NCBI GenBank assembly: GCA_934597125.1
Contig: CAKTQM010000018.1
Span: 1 to 32,871, forward strand
Source of the DNA: an uncultured Oscillospiraceae bacterium
GTDB taxonomy: Bacteria; Bacillota; Clostridia; Oscillospirales; Oscillospiraceae
DNA length: 32,871 bases
Direction of reading: 5' to 3'
Part shown: positions 22,041 through 31,203 of the stretch, in pieces
Layout of the letters: every line of letters starts with the position of its first letter
Numbering within the stretch: position 1 is the stretch's first letter
Translations under genes and position numbers: made by a program
Notes under the pieces: model-generated
What the model was told of the DNA's origin: nothing
The model's database searches: none
Seen by the model: only the letters and a program-made list of their open reading frames with translations

Positions 22041-22868
22041 TTACTTCAGATCCCAGTTGGCCGGCATCGTCGTCAGCTTCCACTCCTCCCGCACCGCGGC
22101 CAGGGTCGCCTGGCATGTTTCCGCGGTGATAGTCAGGGTGTAATCCGCGCCGGCGTAGCCCATTGCGGTGGGATCCAACTTGGAAATCGTGCGGGTAAAA
22201 ATCTTGTTGTTAGAATCCCCGGGTGCGGGTGCGGGTACTGCACCATCGAAGAACTCCCAGCCTTTGGTCTTTGTACCGTCATCACCAGTCTCGCCGGGCT
22301 CAAAGGTGGGCGCGGCGATTCCCTCATGGTAGTAGCTGGTGACGGTATACTTGCCCATATCGGCATCTTTATCCAGCGTAATGGCGCTCAGCAGCGCTTG
22401 CGTCTTATTACCCGCGGTCAGTTGGGTGTTATAATACCAGTAGCCATCGACAGAGTTGAACGTCCAATTGGTGCTATCGAGATCCTTGGACACCACGGTC
22501 TTGTCGTTATCGACTTTGCCATCCGTGGGATTCTCCTGATTTGCAGTGGTGATATCGCTTTTGTCCGTGGTGGTGGTGGAGTCGATGGTCTTAAAGGCTC
22601 GGCTGTTCCGCGCCCAGGTCTCCTCCATCTTCACGCGAACCACCTGGGGATATTCGCCGGTGTTCTTCACGGCGAAGATCTTATCCACCTTCTGGCCGGG
22701 CTGCCAGTCATCGCGGGGGGTAAATTCCTCGGTAATGGTGCTGCCGTAGGTCTTGGTCTGCAGCTGGTTATTCATGTGGGCTTCATTGGTATAATAGGCC
22801 CAAGTGCAGCCCAGCACCGTCAGCAGCGACAGCCCCGCGGCAAGCCATGCTTTTGTTTTGCGTTTCAT
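22041..22868 (-). CDS. BsaA-family SipW-dependent matrix protein
   Basis: 275 residues from ATG 22868; the ribosome site is weak (AAGCGG), so translation may depend on coupling to the gene 18 bases upstream. Signal MKRKTKAWLAAGLSLLTVLGCTWAYYTNEAHMNNQLQTKTYGSTITEEFTPRDDWQPGQKVDKIFAVKNTGEYPQVVRVKMEETW: the T-W/V-A-Y signal, the DWQPG turn and the VxNTGxxPxxVRxKxxExW strand are the signature of the family that NCBI calls BsaA (Clostridium perfringens biofilm matrix protein). No anchor. Forms extracellular fibre or matrix in the known case; here inferred. Confidence 0.85.
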   Translation of the reverse strand: MKRKTKAWLAAGLSLLTVLGCTWAYYTNEAHMNNQLQTKTYGSTITEEFTPRDDWQPGQKVDKIFAVKNTGEYPQVVRVKMEETWARNSRAFKTIDSTTTTDKSDITTANQENPTDGKVDNDKTVVSKDLDSTNWTFNSVDGYWYYNTQLTAGNKTQALLSAITLDKDADMGKYTVTSYYHEGIAAPTFEPGETGDDGTKTKGWEFFDGAVPAPAPGDSNNKIFTRTISKLDPTAMGYAGADYTLTITAETCQATLAAVREEWKLTTMPANWDLK

Positions 22869-22886
22869 GATTGATCCGCTTGTAAC

Positions 22887-23750
22887 TTAGCGCAGCTCCC
22901 AGGCCTCGCAGCCAACGGGTTTCGTAAAGGTGCTGCCGCCGCCGAAGGTAGCGTTCACTGCCTCCTGGGTGGCCTGCACGGTCTGTACGGTAACAGTCAG
23001 GACATATTCAGAATCGCTGTAGCCCTTGGCGTTCGGGTTAATCTTGATCTCATGCTTGCCATAGGTCACAGGCTGAGCACCCGTATCGCCCTTATTAGCT
23101 GCCCTAGCGACATCGCCATTGGTGGTAACGTACTTGGGCGCCTTGTCCAGATTTCCGTCCAACGTATACCACTTATCACCATTTGCGTCAACGGCAACAT
23201 AGAACGTGGTCATGGGGGCGCCCATGTCGGTGTCCTTAGACAGCATCACGGATTCCAGCCACTTTTCGGTTTTCTGACCCTTCTTCAGATTTACAGTGTA
23301 ATAGCACCAGCCATCCTCATCTGCAGCAGTCCACTTACCGTTCGCGGCAATGTTTTTCACCACAACGGACATGTCACCGGCAGTTTTGCCGTCAGTTTTA
23401 CCAGCATCGCCACCGGCCTGCTGTACCGTGTAGGGAGCTTTGTCCTCCAGATTGATGTAGAAATTATTATCGCCCTTATACTTCCAAGTTTCGGTCAGCT
23501 TAGCGCGAACCAGAATGTCAGTGTCGCCATCGTTCGACACGGAGACTTCCTTCTCGACTTGCACGCCGGGCAGCCAGTCCTCACCATCCTTGGGGGTAAA
23601 CTTTTCCACGATGGTGGAACCGTACTGCTTGCCGGTTTCGAAGGGGTTGTCGATGGTGCTGGTCTGTGTCCAATAGGCAACAGTGCTGCCGACGAGGGCA
23701 ACCACCAGCAATGCAACCAGTGCAATGATAGATGTCTTGCGGTTTTTCAT
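22887..23750 (-). CDS. BsaA-family SipW-dependent matrix protein
   Basis: 287 residues from ATG 23750 (AAGGAG 10 bases upstream). MKNRKTSIIALVALLVVALVGSTVAYWTQTSTIDNPFETGKQYGSTIVEKFTPKDGEDWLPGVQVEKEVSVSNDGDTDILVRAKLTETW is the closest of the set to the typical BsaA/CPF_0494 form (AYWT...NPFxTGxY). The rest is beta-rich with a GWCYYTVNLKKGQKTEKWLESVML strand pair. No cell-wall motif. It has a stable hairpin just upstream, which may set its expression apart from the neighbours; it could be the main subunit (inference). Confidence 0.88.
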   Translation of the reverse strand: MKNRKTSIIALVALLVVALVGSTVAYWTQTSTIDNPFETGKQYGSTIVEKFTPKDGEDWLPGVQVEKEVSVSNDGDTDILVRAKLTETWKYKGDNNFYINLEDKAPYTVQQAGGDAGKTDGKTAGDMSVVVKNIAANGKWTAADEDGWCYYTVNLKKGQKTEKWLESVMLSKDTDMGAPMTTFYVAVDANGDKWYTLDGNLDKAPKYVTTNGDVARAANKGDTGAQPVTYGKHEIKINPNAKGYSDSEYVLTVTVQTVQATQEAVNATFGGGSTFTKPVGCEAWELR

Positions 23751-23784
23751 TTTTCTTTTTCTCCTTCGCTGTTTGTGTTTGTTT

Positions 23785-23813
23785 TATGTATTGAACCCTT
23801 GCGGGGATACATA
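23785..23813 (-). promoter_or_regulatory. Intercistronic hairpin in the matrix operon
   Basis: TATGTAT (23785-23791) pairs with ATACATA (23807-23813), with CCC/GGG inside. It sits in the largest gap of the operon apart from none other above 60 bases (65 nt). No T-tract on the minus strand, so mRNA processing or stability is more likely than termination. Confidence 0.4.
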
Positions 23814-23815
23814 CG

Positions 23816-24430
23816 TTAAGGGGTTTGATTGCTTGCGCTCCATGTCAAGACGCCGTCAGCGGCAGCGGTAAAGGTCATGCCCCAGCCTGCCTCTGTCTCG
23901 ATCTGGTTCACGTCCAGCGCTTCCATTATCACCGTCAGCGTGTAGCGCTTGTTGGAATAATCCTCTTTGCCATCGTAACCGCCGTTAGTCAATTCGCTGC
24001 CGAATTTGATCGCGCTGATGGCGTCAGGGGTGGTTTCGCCAGGCTGGAGTGTCTTTTTGTAGTAGTACCATTCACCCACCTGCTGCCAGTTTTCCGTGTC
24101 AGAGAACTGGATCGTGGGCTTCCGCGTCAGAATCAGCACAGCGGCATCGGCCCCCACCACCTCCGATCTTTCGCTCCATGTGCTTTCGCACTTGAAACGG
24201 ATCACCTGAGGCAGCTCTCCGCTGTTGCTGAAGGAGACTTGCTTCTCCTTCGTCTCACCCGGCAGCCACTTGTCCGCCGGATTGAACACCTCGCGCATGG
24301 TGACGCCGCTCTTTTTGGTGCTGATGCGGTTAACCACGGGGGACGCGGTCTTGTGATAGCCCCATGTGCTGCTTACGGCACTGAGCAGCAGCACGATCAC
24401 CAGAAGCAGCAGAAAATGTCTTTTTTTCAT
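23816..24430 (-). CDS. BsaA-family SipW-dependent matrix protein (short)
   Basis: 204 residues from ATG 24430 (AGGAGG upstream). Signal MKKRHFLLLLVIVLLLSAVSSTWGYHKTASPVVNRISTKKSGVTMREVFNPADKWLPGETKEKQVSFSNSGELPQVIRFKCESTW: same KWLPG turn and SNSGxxPQVIRxK strand as the other members. Then WYYYKKTLQPGETTPDAISAI. About 70 residues shorter than the two previous members. No anchor. Tandem paralogue, probably a minor or capping subunit; this is a guess from size. Confidence 0.82.
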   Translation of the reverse strand: MKKRHFLLLLVIVLLLSAVSSTWGYHKTASPVVNRISTKKSGVTMREVFNPADKWLPGETKEKQVSFSNSGELPQVIRFKCESTWSERSEVVGADAAVLILTRKPTIQFSDTENWQQVGEWYYYKKTLQPGETTPDAISAIKFGSELTNGGYDGKEDYSNKRYTLTVIMEALDVNQIETEAGWGMTFTAAADGVLTWSASNQTP

Positions 24431-24444
24431 TGTCTTCCGCCTCC

Positions 24445-25059
24445 TTAGTTCGTCCACGTGACGGTGCCGCCGGTAACGGCGCCGTAGGATGTTGTCATGT
24501 TTGCCACCGTAGCGGCAGAACCGAACAGTGTCCTTGTGGCGTCGGTATTCACCTCGGCCTCATCACTGACCTGCACCGTTTCCACCTGGAAGTCCAGGTG
24601 GTACGACGCGCCAGCGGTCACGTTGGCTGGGAAGGTCACGCTTTCCAGCACCTGGACGCTTTCGCCGGCCGGCAGCACCTTTTTGTAGTAGTACCAGCCG
24701 TCGTCATGACGCTCAAAATATCCCGTCCAGTCGTCTGTCCAGGTTTTTGTCACTTTGGTAGCACCTGCCAGCTGCTCCGTAGCTGTTGTCCAGTACTCCG
24801 CATAGCTTACACGGACGAAAGCGGCGGCATTGCCTGTGTTCTGCACCGTGACTTTCTTTGTTTTGGTTGCTCCCTTATCCACGGTCTTGCTGGGGAAATC
24901 TTCCGCTACAGTGACAGAGACGGTGCGGCTTTCCAGCTGGTTCACCTGCTGCGCGCGGTGGGTGTTCCACGCCCACGCCGCGCCAAAACCGGCAACGCCG
25001 ATCAACAGCAGGGCCAGCATACCGGTCAAAGCAAACCAGGCCCGCGTTTTTGTTCTCAT
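24445..25059 (-). CDS. BsaA-family SipW-dependent matrix protein (short)
   Basis: 204 residues from ATG 25059 (AGGAGG 6 bases upstream). Signal MRTKTRAWFALTGMLALLLIGVAGFGAAWAWNTHRAQQVNQLESRTVSVTVAEDFPSKTVDKGATKTKKVTVQNTGNAAAFVRVSYAEYW; the PG turn is replaced by DKG, the most divergent member. It keeps VxNTGxxxxFVRVxxxEYW and DGWYYYKKVLPAGESVQVLESV. First of the four small matrix genes after the giant gene, 26 bases away. Confidence 0.8.
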   Translation of the reverse strand: MRTKTRAWFALTGMLALLLIGVAGFGAAWAWNTHRAQQVNQLESRTVSVTVAEDFPSKTVDKGATKTKKVTVQNTGNAAAFVRVSYAEYWTTATEQLAGATKVTKTWTDDWTGYFERHDDGWYYYKKVLPAGESVQVLESVTFPANVTAGASYHLDFQVETVQVSDEAEVNTDATRTLFGSAATVANMTTSYGAVTGGTVTWTN

Positions 25060-25085
25060 GATCTACCTCCTCTCTGTCTCTGCGT

Positions 25086-28000
25086 TCAAGACGCAGGCGA
25101 AAATCTGTTGTTTTTCTGGGTGCGGCTCTTGAAGTAATCCTGACCGGTGTATTTGTTGTTGACGGTCACGACGACGCGGTCTCCGGCGTGCAGTGTCAGC
25201 GTGTCGCCATCCAGCTGGGGATTACCTGCCTCCTTGGTGATCGTCATACCCGTCAGCTGGAACTCCATCGGCAGCACCTCGCTAAGTTTGATGGCATCGC
25301 TGCCGGTAATGGGCACCTTGATGAAATTGGAGGTACCATCGTGCTTAAGGTTCACCTGAGCTATGGACTCACCCGTGTTCGTTCTGGTGAGGTTGATGGT
25401 AAAGGTCTGATCCTTCATGGCTTCCGTATAACCGTCGACGACCTTCTTCACCTGAACGTAGGCGTTTTCCTCTACCGTGACGATGACGCGCACGTTGTAG
25501 TGCATGTCTTTGAAGTTCAGGTTATTAAACGCTTTCAAATACTCTTCTCTTTCTTTATCTGTCATATTTGGCGGAAACCCGGGGAATTTGACCGTATCTG
25601 TCTCCCCTTCCCCATTGTGGCTGCGGTTGAACTTGATATAATAGGTGCCATCATCCTTCATACACAGGTCATAGCGCACCAGAGCCGTGGTAGAATGGGA
25701 CTCCTCGCGCCACTCCTGTCTGCTGCCTTCTCCCTGATACACATCCGTGGTGTAATAGTATTTGATGGAAAGCCATATCGCTGCAGGGGTGTCTGGCGTT
25801 ACCTGTTTTATCGTTTCCTTGTTGATCTCGCTGGTTCCCCGCGGATTTCCTTCGTTGTCTAACAGCAGAATCTCAATCTTTGCAACCTCAGAATCCGGAT
25901 TCACCTTTTGCCACACGGCGGTGGAGGGCGATGCCACGGGAATATCATTCGTTGTAACCCATGCGCGAGGAGATGTACTGCTTATGTTGGTGTTCTCCTC
26001 ATCCTCACCCTGATAGGCCTCCAGATACAAAGCAGAAGGGGTAAGACGGTTGTCAACGTCATGAGCCTCTACCCTCAAGTAGCGGTCAGAGGGGATGACC
26101 TCCATCCATTTGCTGTCGGTCACATAGCGGCCATCCGCCAGCTGCCAGTAGTAGCTGATCTCATACAGCTGGTTTTCCTCCACAAAGAAGGGAGCCTTAC
26201 CATTCCACTTTTCCTCATCATCGGTAGGCGTTTCGCTGTCGATACCGCTGGTTCCTTCTCCGGTGACCTTGACGGAGCAGTTGAAGATATACCCGTTTCC
26301 GTCTTCCTTATACGCGCCATCCTCCGTTTTTGCCACACGCCAGATCTCGGTGTTCAGGATGGCGCCGATGGAGGCGGAGAAGTTGGTTTTCAGATGGTTT
26401 TCATGGTCGGTGGGTACACCGTAATAACCGGTGCTTCGAAGCGAACTCGTGTCGGACTCGGTGGGATAGCCAGCACGCTTGGCTGTTGACCAGATCTTAT
26501 CGTCATCCCATCCCAGCACACGGTTTTCCTCAATGTTGTCCATCATGGTCAGGGTAACGCCCTTCCGATGGTCGTATGTTGCACCAGACTCCACGGGGTT
26601 ATTTTTTGCCACAGTGCGGTCATCACCTGCTTCGATGCTCATGTAGCCGGTCAGGCGCAGGGGGCGGCTGGCTGTCTCGTTACCGACTTTTTCAGAGACG
26701 GAGAACCAGTTCATGCCGGGGCCCTCCACCGTGCCGTTGGTGCCCTTGATGACGATGTTCTTTGTGGTGGCGCTCTGGGACGTACCGCCCACCACCTCCA
26801 GCCGGGTCTTTGCGCCGCCGGGGATCAGTTCCTGCCATGTTCCGCTGGTGTTGGTGACGGTGAAGGGGGAGATGATCTCGCGGACGGTGTCGTAGGTGTA
26901 CTTGTCCGCCCTATGGGATGTTCCATTGGACTCACGATTATAGTCGACTTTCTCCGCCGAGCGGACACCCTTTTCGTCCCAATCGTAGCCCTTCTCCCAG
27001 GTGTTCAAAAACACCGTGGCAGTGGAGGCTTTGGACACAGCCTCCACCAGCTGCGCCATTTCCATGCCGCCCCAAGCCGTCGAATTATTCGTCGCTCCGG
27101 AGAATACCTGCAGCTGGGGGTAGTGCTCTGGCGAATAACTCCAAACGCCCTCACTCTGCGGCCCCAGGCCGAAATTCTGTCCGCTGGCCATGCCGGCAGA
27201 ATTGCCTCCATTTGCGGCCTTGTTTTTATCCGATGTCTTGGTCAGCAGGCCGATAACGCCACCATTCGGGGTATTGCTGTTACCTGCCCACCATTCGCGC
27301 ATTCCAGTGGTCTGCTTGTCGTAATAACAATTCTCATACTTATGAAGGTTGCTCTTGGTATTCGTAAAACCGCCTATTACACCCTTCTCCGTAAGATCTG
27401 TGGTAAAGTCTCCCACTTCTCCGGCAGCATAACTGTTATTAACCGTTGCTTCTCCCGCGCTGCCAATAAATCCGCTTAAAGAGGTATTATCCGAGCGCAG
27501 GCCAACCAGCACGGTCGTATAGCAGTCCTCCACATCCACATGATACTGATAGCCGTCCTCGTTAAAGCCACCGCCGCTGGTAAAACCGGCGCTGGTTCTG
27601 CTGGCCTCCAGCTTTCCGGTCGCAAAGCATCTCACAATAGAACCGTTGCGCGTCATCTGCCCAGTAAGGCCACCAGAACCACTCTGCGCATACATCTCGC
27701 CGGAAGCAAAACAATTTTCAATCTTTGCGTAGGTAGAGCTACAGGAACACAACAGGCCACCGTGCGCATCCACCATGGAATACACTGTATTGTTCGCTCC
27801 ACCGGAGTTCTTCAGGTATACACCGTTTATGAAGGTCAACATTCCTCCGGGATGTCCCAATCCAGCAGCAACAGAGTTTTCCACGCTGCACGCCGTGACT
27901 TTGCATAATTCATTGTCCGGTCTTGGCGTCTTATCTGCCGTATTTCCTGCTTTGGATATATACCCCAAAACACCAATAGCACCACGAAGCTCTCCAGCGA

Positions 28001-30200
28001 TTTGCTTAGGCGATGTCTGTACAACCATGGAGTTTTTTACATGGATGTTATTCAGTTCTATCGTTCCAACTCCCGCATTCGAAAAAATAAAAATTCCACC
28101 GTACCCAGCATGAGGTGTCTGACCATCACTTCTTATTCCTGCCACGTCATACACAATCTTCGCGCTCAGAATGTTCAAGTTTGTTACTGTAACGTTACAT
28201 CCCTTGCTTGAGTCGTGGATAACTCCGTGCATAAAACCCAGGTAAGGGCGGTCTTCTACCTGAATAAAGCTCCCCAGGTTATAAAGAGTATGTCCCTGTC
28301 CATCCAATATGAGGTTATTAACGGGTACGCTCTCCCAATTGCTTACTGCGCCGTTCATATCCATGTCCGCATTAAGCTTTATCGTATAAACCGTACTCGC
28401 ATTGCTTCCATAAGTAGTAAGTGCCCAGCGTAATTGCTGCGGTGTAGACACTGTTATCAAATTATCCTCGCCGACGGCCACCGCTTCGGCAGTTCCATCC
28501 CATTTGGGCGTGCCCGCTGACGGGGATGCCCATGCCCACGACTCGTCATACTGATTTCTGAAGCGGGTATTCACATAATTGCGCCATGTGCTGGGAATCC
28601 AAGTATCAGTTCCCTCTTGAACAGGTGCATTTCCATCAGTCTTGACGTTGCGTTCGACAGCGCTGTCCATTTGTGTCTCGTTTGCACCCGAAGCATACAA
28701 CACCAACCCTGGGTCATACTCCCCCGTCTGTTCGCTGCCCGCAATAATGGAGATGCAGCCTAAAGCGGGGTACATGGCGGCGGTGGATTCCTGTTGCTGG
28801 GCAGCATTTTCTGCGCCCTCCTGGGCGGCGTCCTCCTGTTCAGGATCGCGCGCCACAGTATAGATATCTCTGTCGGAAGCTCCGTGGGTATTCTGATACG
28901 CCACCAGCCGCTCCGCGTCCTCCACCGACATGACGGACTCCTCGCCGGTGTTCAGCTTGACGATGCGGACGGTATCCTTGCCGTACAGCAGGCAATCCCT
29001 GTTTGCAGGATCGTGGATATGGGTGAATTCACCGGGGATATATTCAGTGCGGGTGCCCAAATATTCGCCAGTATGTCCATCGTAGTCCTCCACTTCAACA
29101 GCTATCTGCTCGCGGCACATACATTCGATGGGGCTGAAATACTTGCAGTCCTCCTGATGGGCCCAGGGGTAGTTATTGGCGGCGATGGGTTCGCCATCCG
29201 GGCCGCAGTGGCAGTCCGTCAGCGGCAGCACATAGCAGGGGCAGTCCTCCGCATGCTGCTCGCTGGGCTCGTTGGTCGCCAGACCACAGGTACACAGCAG
29301 CGCCGCCTGATAGAAGGGGCAGCTTGCGTCGTGGTCGGAGGAGACAACATCTTCGCCCACCGTGCAGGTGCAGTGGATCTCCTTGGAGACGTAGCAGGGG
29401 CAGTCCTCCGCGTGGATGACGGCGCCGTCCTCTCTGGGCTGGGCGCCGCAGGTGCAGACAGGCTCGGACGCGGTATAGCAGGGGCAGTCCTCCGCGTGGA
29501 CAGTAACACCGTTCTCGTCGGGCTGGGCACCACAGGTGCAGACGGGCTCGTCGCTGTGGTCGTCATCAGAACCGTCGTCCTGCGCCACATAAATGCTGGC
29601 CGTGGGGGCGCTGCCGCTCCAGTGATAGGAGGACTCGCCGGAAACACGGGCGGTGAAGGTGTACGTGCCGGCGGTCTCGCCGTCGTAGCTGCCGCTCCAC
29701 TCCACGGGGATATCCAGCACCGCGCCGGTGATGTTGCCGGCCTCATCGCAGGCGAACCAGAGATTCTCGCTGCCCTCGATAGAGCCGTAGAGACGGTAGG
29801 CCAGGTCGCCGTTGGCGTAGTAGATGGTATAGATGGCCTTTTCGCCCGCTTCCACCAACGCGTCGGCGCCCTTGGGCGCTACGTAGCCGTACCAGTAGTA
29901 GTCAAAGCTCTCCGAGCCGTCGCTGGTATCGGCCTCCGGCGCTGCCTGAAGGAAGGTGGAGACATCCATCTCCTCCGGAATGCCTACGATGGCGCGGAGC
30001 GTATCGGGCAGGTGCAGCGCGTCCCGCGCCGTTCCCAGCTCCACCGTCTCGTCATAGACGGGGTCGTTCCGCTCGAAAGAGTGGATCTGATTCGACCACT
30101 GGTGCTCCGCCAAACCGGGTACGGCAAGCGCCAGCAGCAGTACCACCGCCAGCACCACACATATCAGGCGATACGATGGTGCGGTCTTTTTTCGTATCAT
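25086..30200 (-). CDS. Giant secreted protein: Cys/His repeats, GLUG-like beta-helix, C-terminal fibre-type domain
   Basis: 1704 residues from ATG 30200 (AAGGAG 9 bases upstream). Ordinary Sec signal (about 1-31, cleavage after GLA). Then about 100-205 an Ig-like part; 221-406 six copies of a CxC...H...C-x-(Y/F) repeat; a low-complexity link (EQEDAAQEGAENAAQQQ); about 570-1060 a region with ILDGQGHTLYNL, repeated G-G-(L/F)-T/I-G and NCFASG/NSYAAG units as in GLUG or autotransporter-like beta-helices; more beta modules; and near the end VQVKKVVDGYTEAMKDQTFTINLT...VTVNNKY, a prealbumin-like fold seen in Gram-positive surface proteins. No LPxTG or membrane anchor. Function unknown: a large adhesin or matrix scaffold is inferred from the operon. 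The beta-helix coding part (about 27300-28440) is lower in GC than the ends. Confidence 0.85.
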   Translation of the reverse strand: MIRKKTAPSYRLICVVLAVVLLLALAVPGLAEHQWSNQIHSFERNDPVYDETVELGTARDALHLPDTLRAIVGIPEEMDVSTFLQAAPEADTSDGSESFDYYWYGYVAPKGADALVEAGEKAIYTIYYANGDLAYRLYGSIEGSENLWFACDEAGNITGAVLDIPVEWSGSYDGETAGTYTFTARVSGESSYHWSGSAPTASIYVAQDDGSDDDHSDEPVCTCGAQPDENGVTVHAEDCPCYTASEPVCTCGAQPREDGAVIHAEDCPCYVSKEIHCTCTVGEDVVSSDHDASCPFYQAALLCTCGLATNEPSEQHAEDCPCYVLPLTDCHCGPDGEPIAANNYPWAHQEDCKYFSPIECMCREQIAVEVEDYDGHTGEYLGTRTEYIPGEFTHIHDPANRDCLLYGKDTVRIVKLNTGEESVMSVEDAERLVAYQNTHGASDRDIYTVARDPEQEDAAQEGAENAAQQQESTAAMYPALGCISIIAGSEQTGEYDPGLVLYASGANETQMDSAVERNVKTDGNAPVQEGTDTWIPSTWRNYVNTRFRNQYDESWAWASPSAGTPKWDGTAEAVAVGEDNLITVSTPQQLRWALTTYGSNASTVYTIKLNADMDMNGAVSNWESVPVNNLILDGQGHTLYNLGSFIQVEDRPYLGFMHGVIHDSSKGCNVTVTNLNILSAKIVYDVAGIRSDGQTPHAGYGGIFIFSNAGVGTIELNNIHVKNSMVVQTSPKQIAGELRGAIGVLGYISKAGNTADKTPRPDNELCKVTACSVENSVAAGLGHPGGMLTFINGVYLKNSGGANNTVYSMVDAHGGLLCSCSSTYAKIENCFASGEMYAQSGSGGLTGQMTRNGSIVRCFATGKLEASRTSAGFTSGGGFNEDGYQYHVDVEDCYTTVLVGLRSDNTSLSGFIGSAGEATVNNSYAAGEVGDFTTDLTEKGVIGGFTNTKSNLHKYENCYYDKQTTGMREWWAGNSNTPNGGVIGLLTKTSDKNKAANGGNSAGMASGQNFGLGPQSEGVWSYSPEHYPQLQVFSGATNNSTAWGGMEMAQLVEAVSKASTATVFLNTWEKGYDWDEKGVRSAEKVDYNRESNGTSHRADKYTYDTVREIISPFTVTNTSGTWQELIPGGAKTRLEVVGGTSQSATTKNIVIKGTNGTVEGPGMNWFSVSEKVGNETASRPLRLTGYMSIEAGDDRTVAKNNPVESGATYDHRKGVTLTMMDNIEENRVLGWDDDKIWSTAKRAGYPTESDTSSLRSTGYYGVPTDHENHLKTNFSASIGAILNTEIWRVAKTEDGAYKEDGNGYIFNCSVKVTGEGTSGIDSETPTDDEEKWNGKAPFFVEENQLYEISYYWQLADGRYVTDSKWMEVIPSDRYLRVEAHDVDNRLTPSALYLEAYQGEDEENTNISSTSPRAWVTTNDIPVASPSTAVWQKVNPDSEVAKIEILLLDNEGNPRGTSEINKETIKQVTPDTPAAIWLSIKYYYTTDVYQGEGSRQEWREESHSTTALVRYDLCMKDDGTYYIKFNRSHNGEGETDTVKFPGFPPNMTDKEREEYLKAFNNLNFKDMHYNVRVIVTVEENAYVQVKKVVDGYTEAMKDQTFTINLTRTNTGESIAQVNLKHDGTSNFIKVPITGSDAIKLSEVLPMEFQLTGMTITKEAGNPQLDGDTLTLHAGDRVVVTVNNKYTGQDYFKSRTQKNNRFSPAS
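28983..29540 (-). repeat. Six Cys/His-rich protein repeats in the giant gene
   Basis: Residues 221-406. The copies begin CTCG, CTCG, CTCT, CTCG, CHCG and CMCR, each followed by a His and a C-P-C-Y or similar end; copies 1, 2 and 4 end HAEDCPCY. Copy length varies (about 20 to 47 residues). Three to four Cys plus one His in each copy would suit a bound metal or disulfide knots. Coding repeat, not a DNA-level tandem repeat. Confidence 0.8.
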
Positions 30201-30250
30201 GGTTGTGTTCTCCTTTCCCTTGCTGTGGTTCTCTTTCTCTATGCAGGGCG

Positions 30251-31195
30251 TCAGCCCTGACTGCTCAGTATTTCGACCAGCGGCGCGGCGTCCACCGCTC
30301 CCCAGCCGTAGTCTGTATCATAGCCCGCCGCGCCTTTATCGACGGTGGTGGTTTTCAGCAGTTCCATGAAGCCCTCGCATGTCAGATAGGGCTGGTACTG
30401 TTTGGCGATGGCCGCCAGCGCCGTTACCTGCGCCGCCGCATAGCTGGCGCCCGCGCCGCCGTGAACGTAGCCGCCGTTGACGCCCAGACTCACCAGTTCT
30501 TCCCCGGGCGCGGTGACAAACACGCTGCCGTTTCGGGCGGCGGTCTCCGGCAGTTCGCCCGCCGCGTTCAGGGCGTCTACACCCACCACGGCATCATAAG
30601 CGGCGGGATAGACCGGCGTTTCGCTGTCGCCGCCGGCGGAGGCCACCAATATGGCGCCCTGTTGAGCCGCATAATCCACCGCCTCGCGCAGCTGCGCACT
30701 GTCGTTGGGTGTTCCCATGGAGAGGTTGATCACGCCGCAGCCGTATACATCCACCGCGTCACGGATCGCCTGCGCCAGCGCGGTAATGCTGGCCTGTCCG
30801 CTGGTGCTCCACACCTTAAGGACAACCAGGTCGCTGTCTGTCATTCCGGCAATGCCTTTGCCGTTGCCCCGCGACGCCGCCAGAAGGCCCGCGATAAACG
30901 TGCCGTGTCCCACCTTATCGGTGAGGTCGCTCTCGTCCTCATCCACGTAGCTCTTTCCGGTGATGCGTCTGCTGTTCAGATCGGGATGCTCCGCCACGCC
31001 GGTGTCGATCAGGGCGATCTTTACACCCTTGCCGGTCATGCCAACTGACCAGGCGGATTCGATATGCAGCTCAGCCAGATTTGTCTGAGAGGGGTATAAG
31101 GGGTCGTCAGGCGGCAAACCACCGCCTCCGCAGGCGCTCAGCGTCAGCAGCATAGCCAGCAGCCACGCGAGCGCACCGATATGTTTCTTTCTCAT
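30251..31195 (-). CDS. S8 subtilase lipoprotein lacking the oxyanion Asn
   Basis: 314 residues from ATG 31195. Lipobox LTLSAC puts the lipid on Cys 22, so it is held on the outer face of the membrane. Catalytic Asp 64 in IALIDTGVAEHPDL, His 97 in VGHGTFIAGL, Ser 251 in GGAGASYAAAQV (usual GTSxAxP, with the Pro lost). The oxyanion-hole Asn, normally in an AAGN motif, is Gly 189 here (VASAGGDS). So the triad is present, but activity may be weak or need a different arrangement. No long propeptide. Only 8 bases after the signal-peptidase gene and 50 before the giant gene, whose product is a plausible substrate or partner (inference). Confidence 0.87.
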   Translation of the reverse strand: MRKKHIGALAWLLAMLLTLSACGGGGLPPDDPLYPSQTNLAELHIESAWSVGMTGKGVKIALIDTGVAEHPDLNSRRITGKSYVDEDESDLTDKVGHGTFIAGLLAASRGNGKGIAGMTDSDLVVLKVWSTSGQASITALAQAIRDAVDVYGCGVINLSMGTPNDSAQLREAVDYAAQQGAILVASAGGDSETPVYPAAYDAVVGVDALNAAGELPETAARNGSVFVTAPGEELVSLGVNGGYVHGGAGASYAAAQVTALAAIAKQYQPYLTCEGFMELLKTTTVDKGAAGYDTDYGWGAVDAAPLVEILSSQG

Positions 31196-31203
31196 TGCAC
31201 TAT

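Noticed and set aside
28983..29540. CRISPR-like repeats
   Set aside because: The repeats are in frame, of unequal length, degenerate at DNA level and code for Cys/His motifs; no constant direct repeat with spacers.
28794..30260. Plus-strand open frame of 488 codons antisense to the giant protein
   Set aside because: Low-complexity Ala/Gly/Val frame without homology; the minus frame has a signal peptide and repeats.
30251..31195. Subtilase as a pseudogene
   Set aside because: Frame, lipobox and triad are intact and the gene is tightly packed in the operon; only the oxyanion Asn and one Pro are changed.
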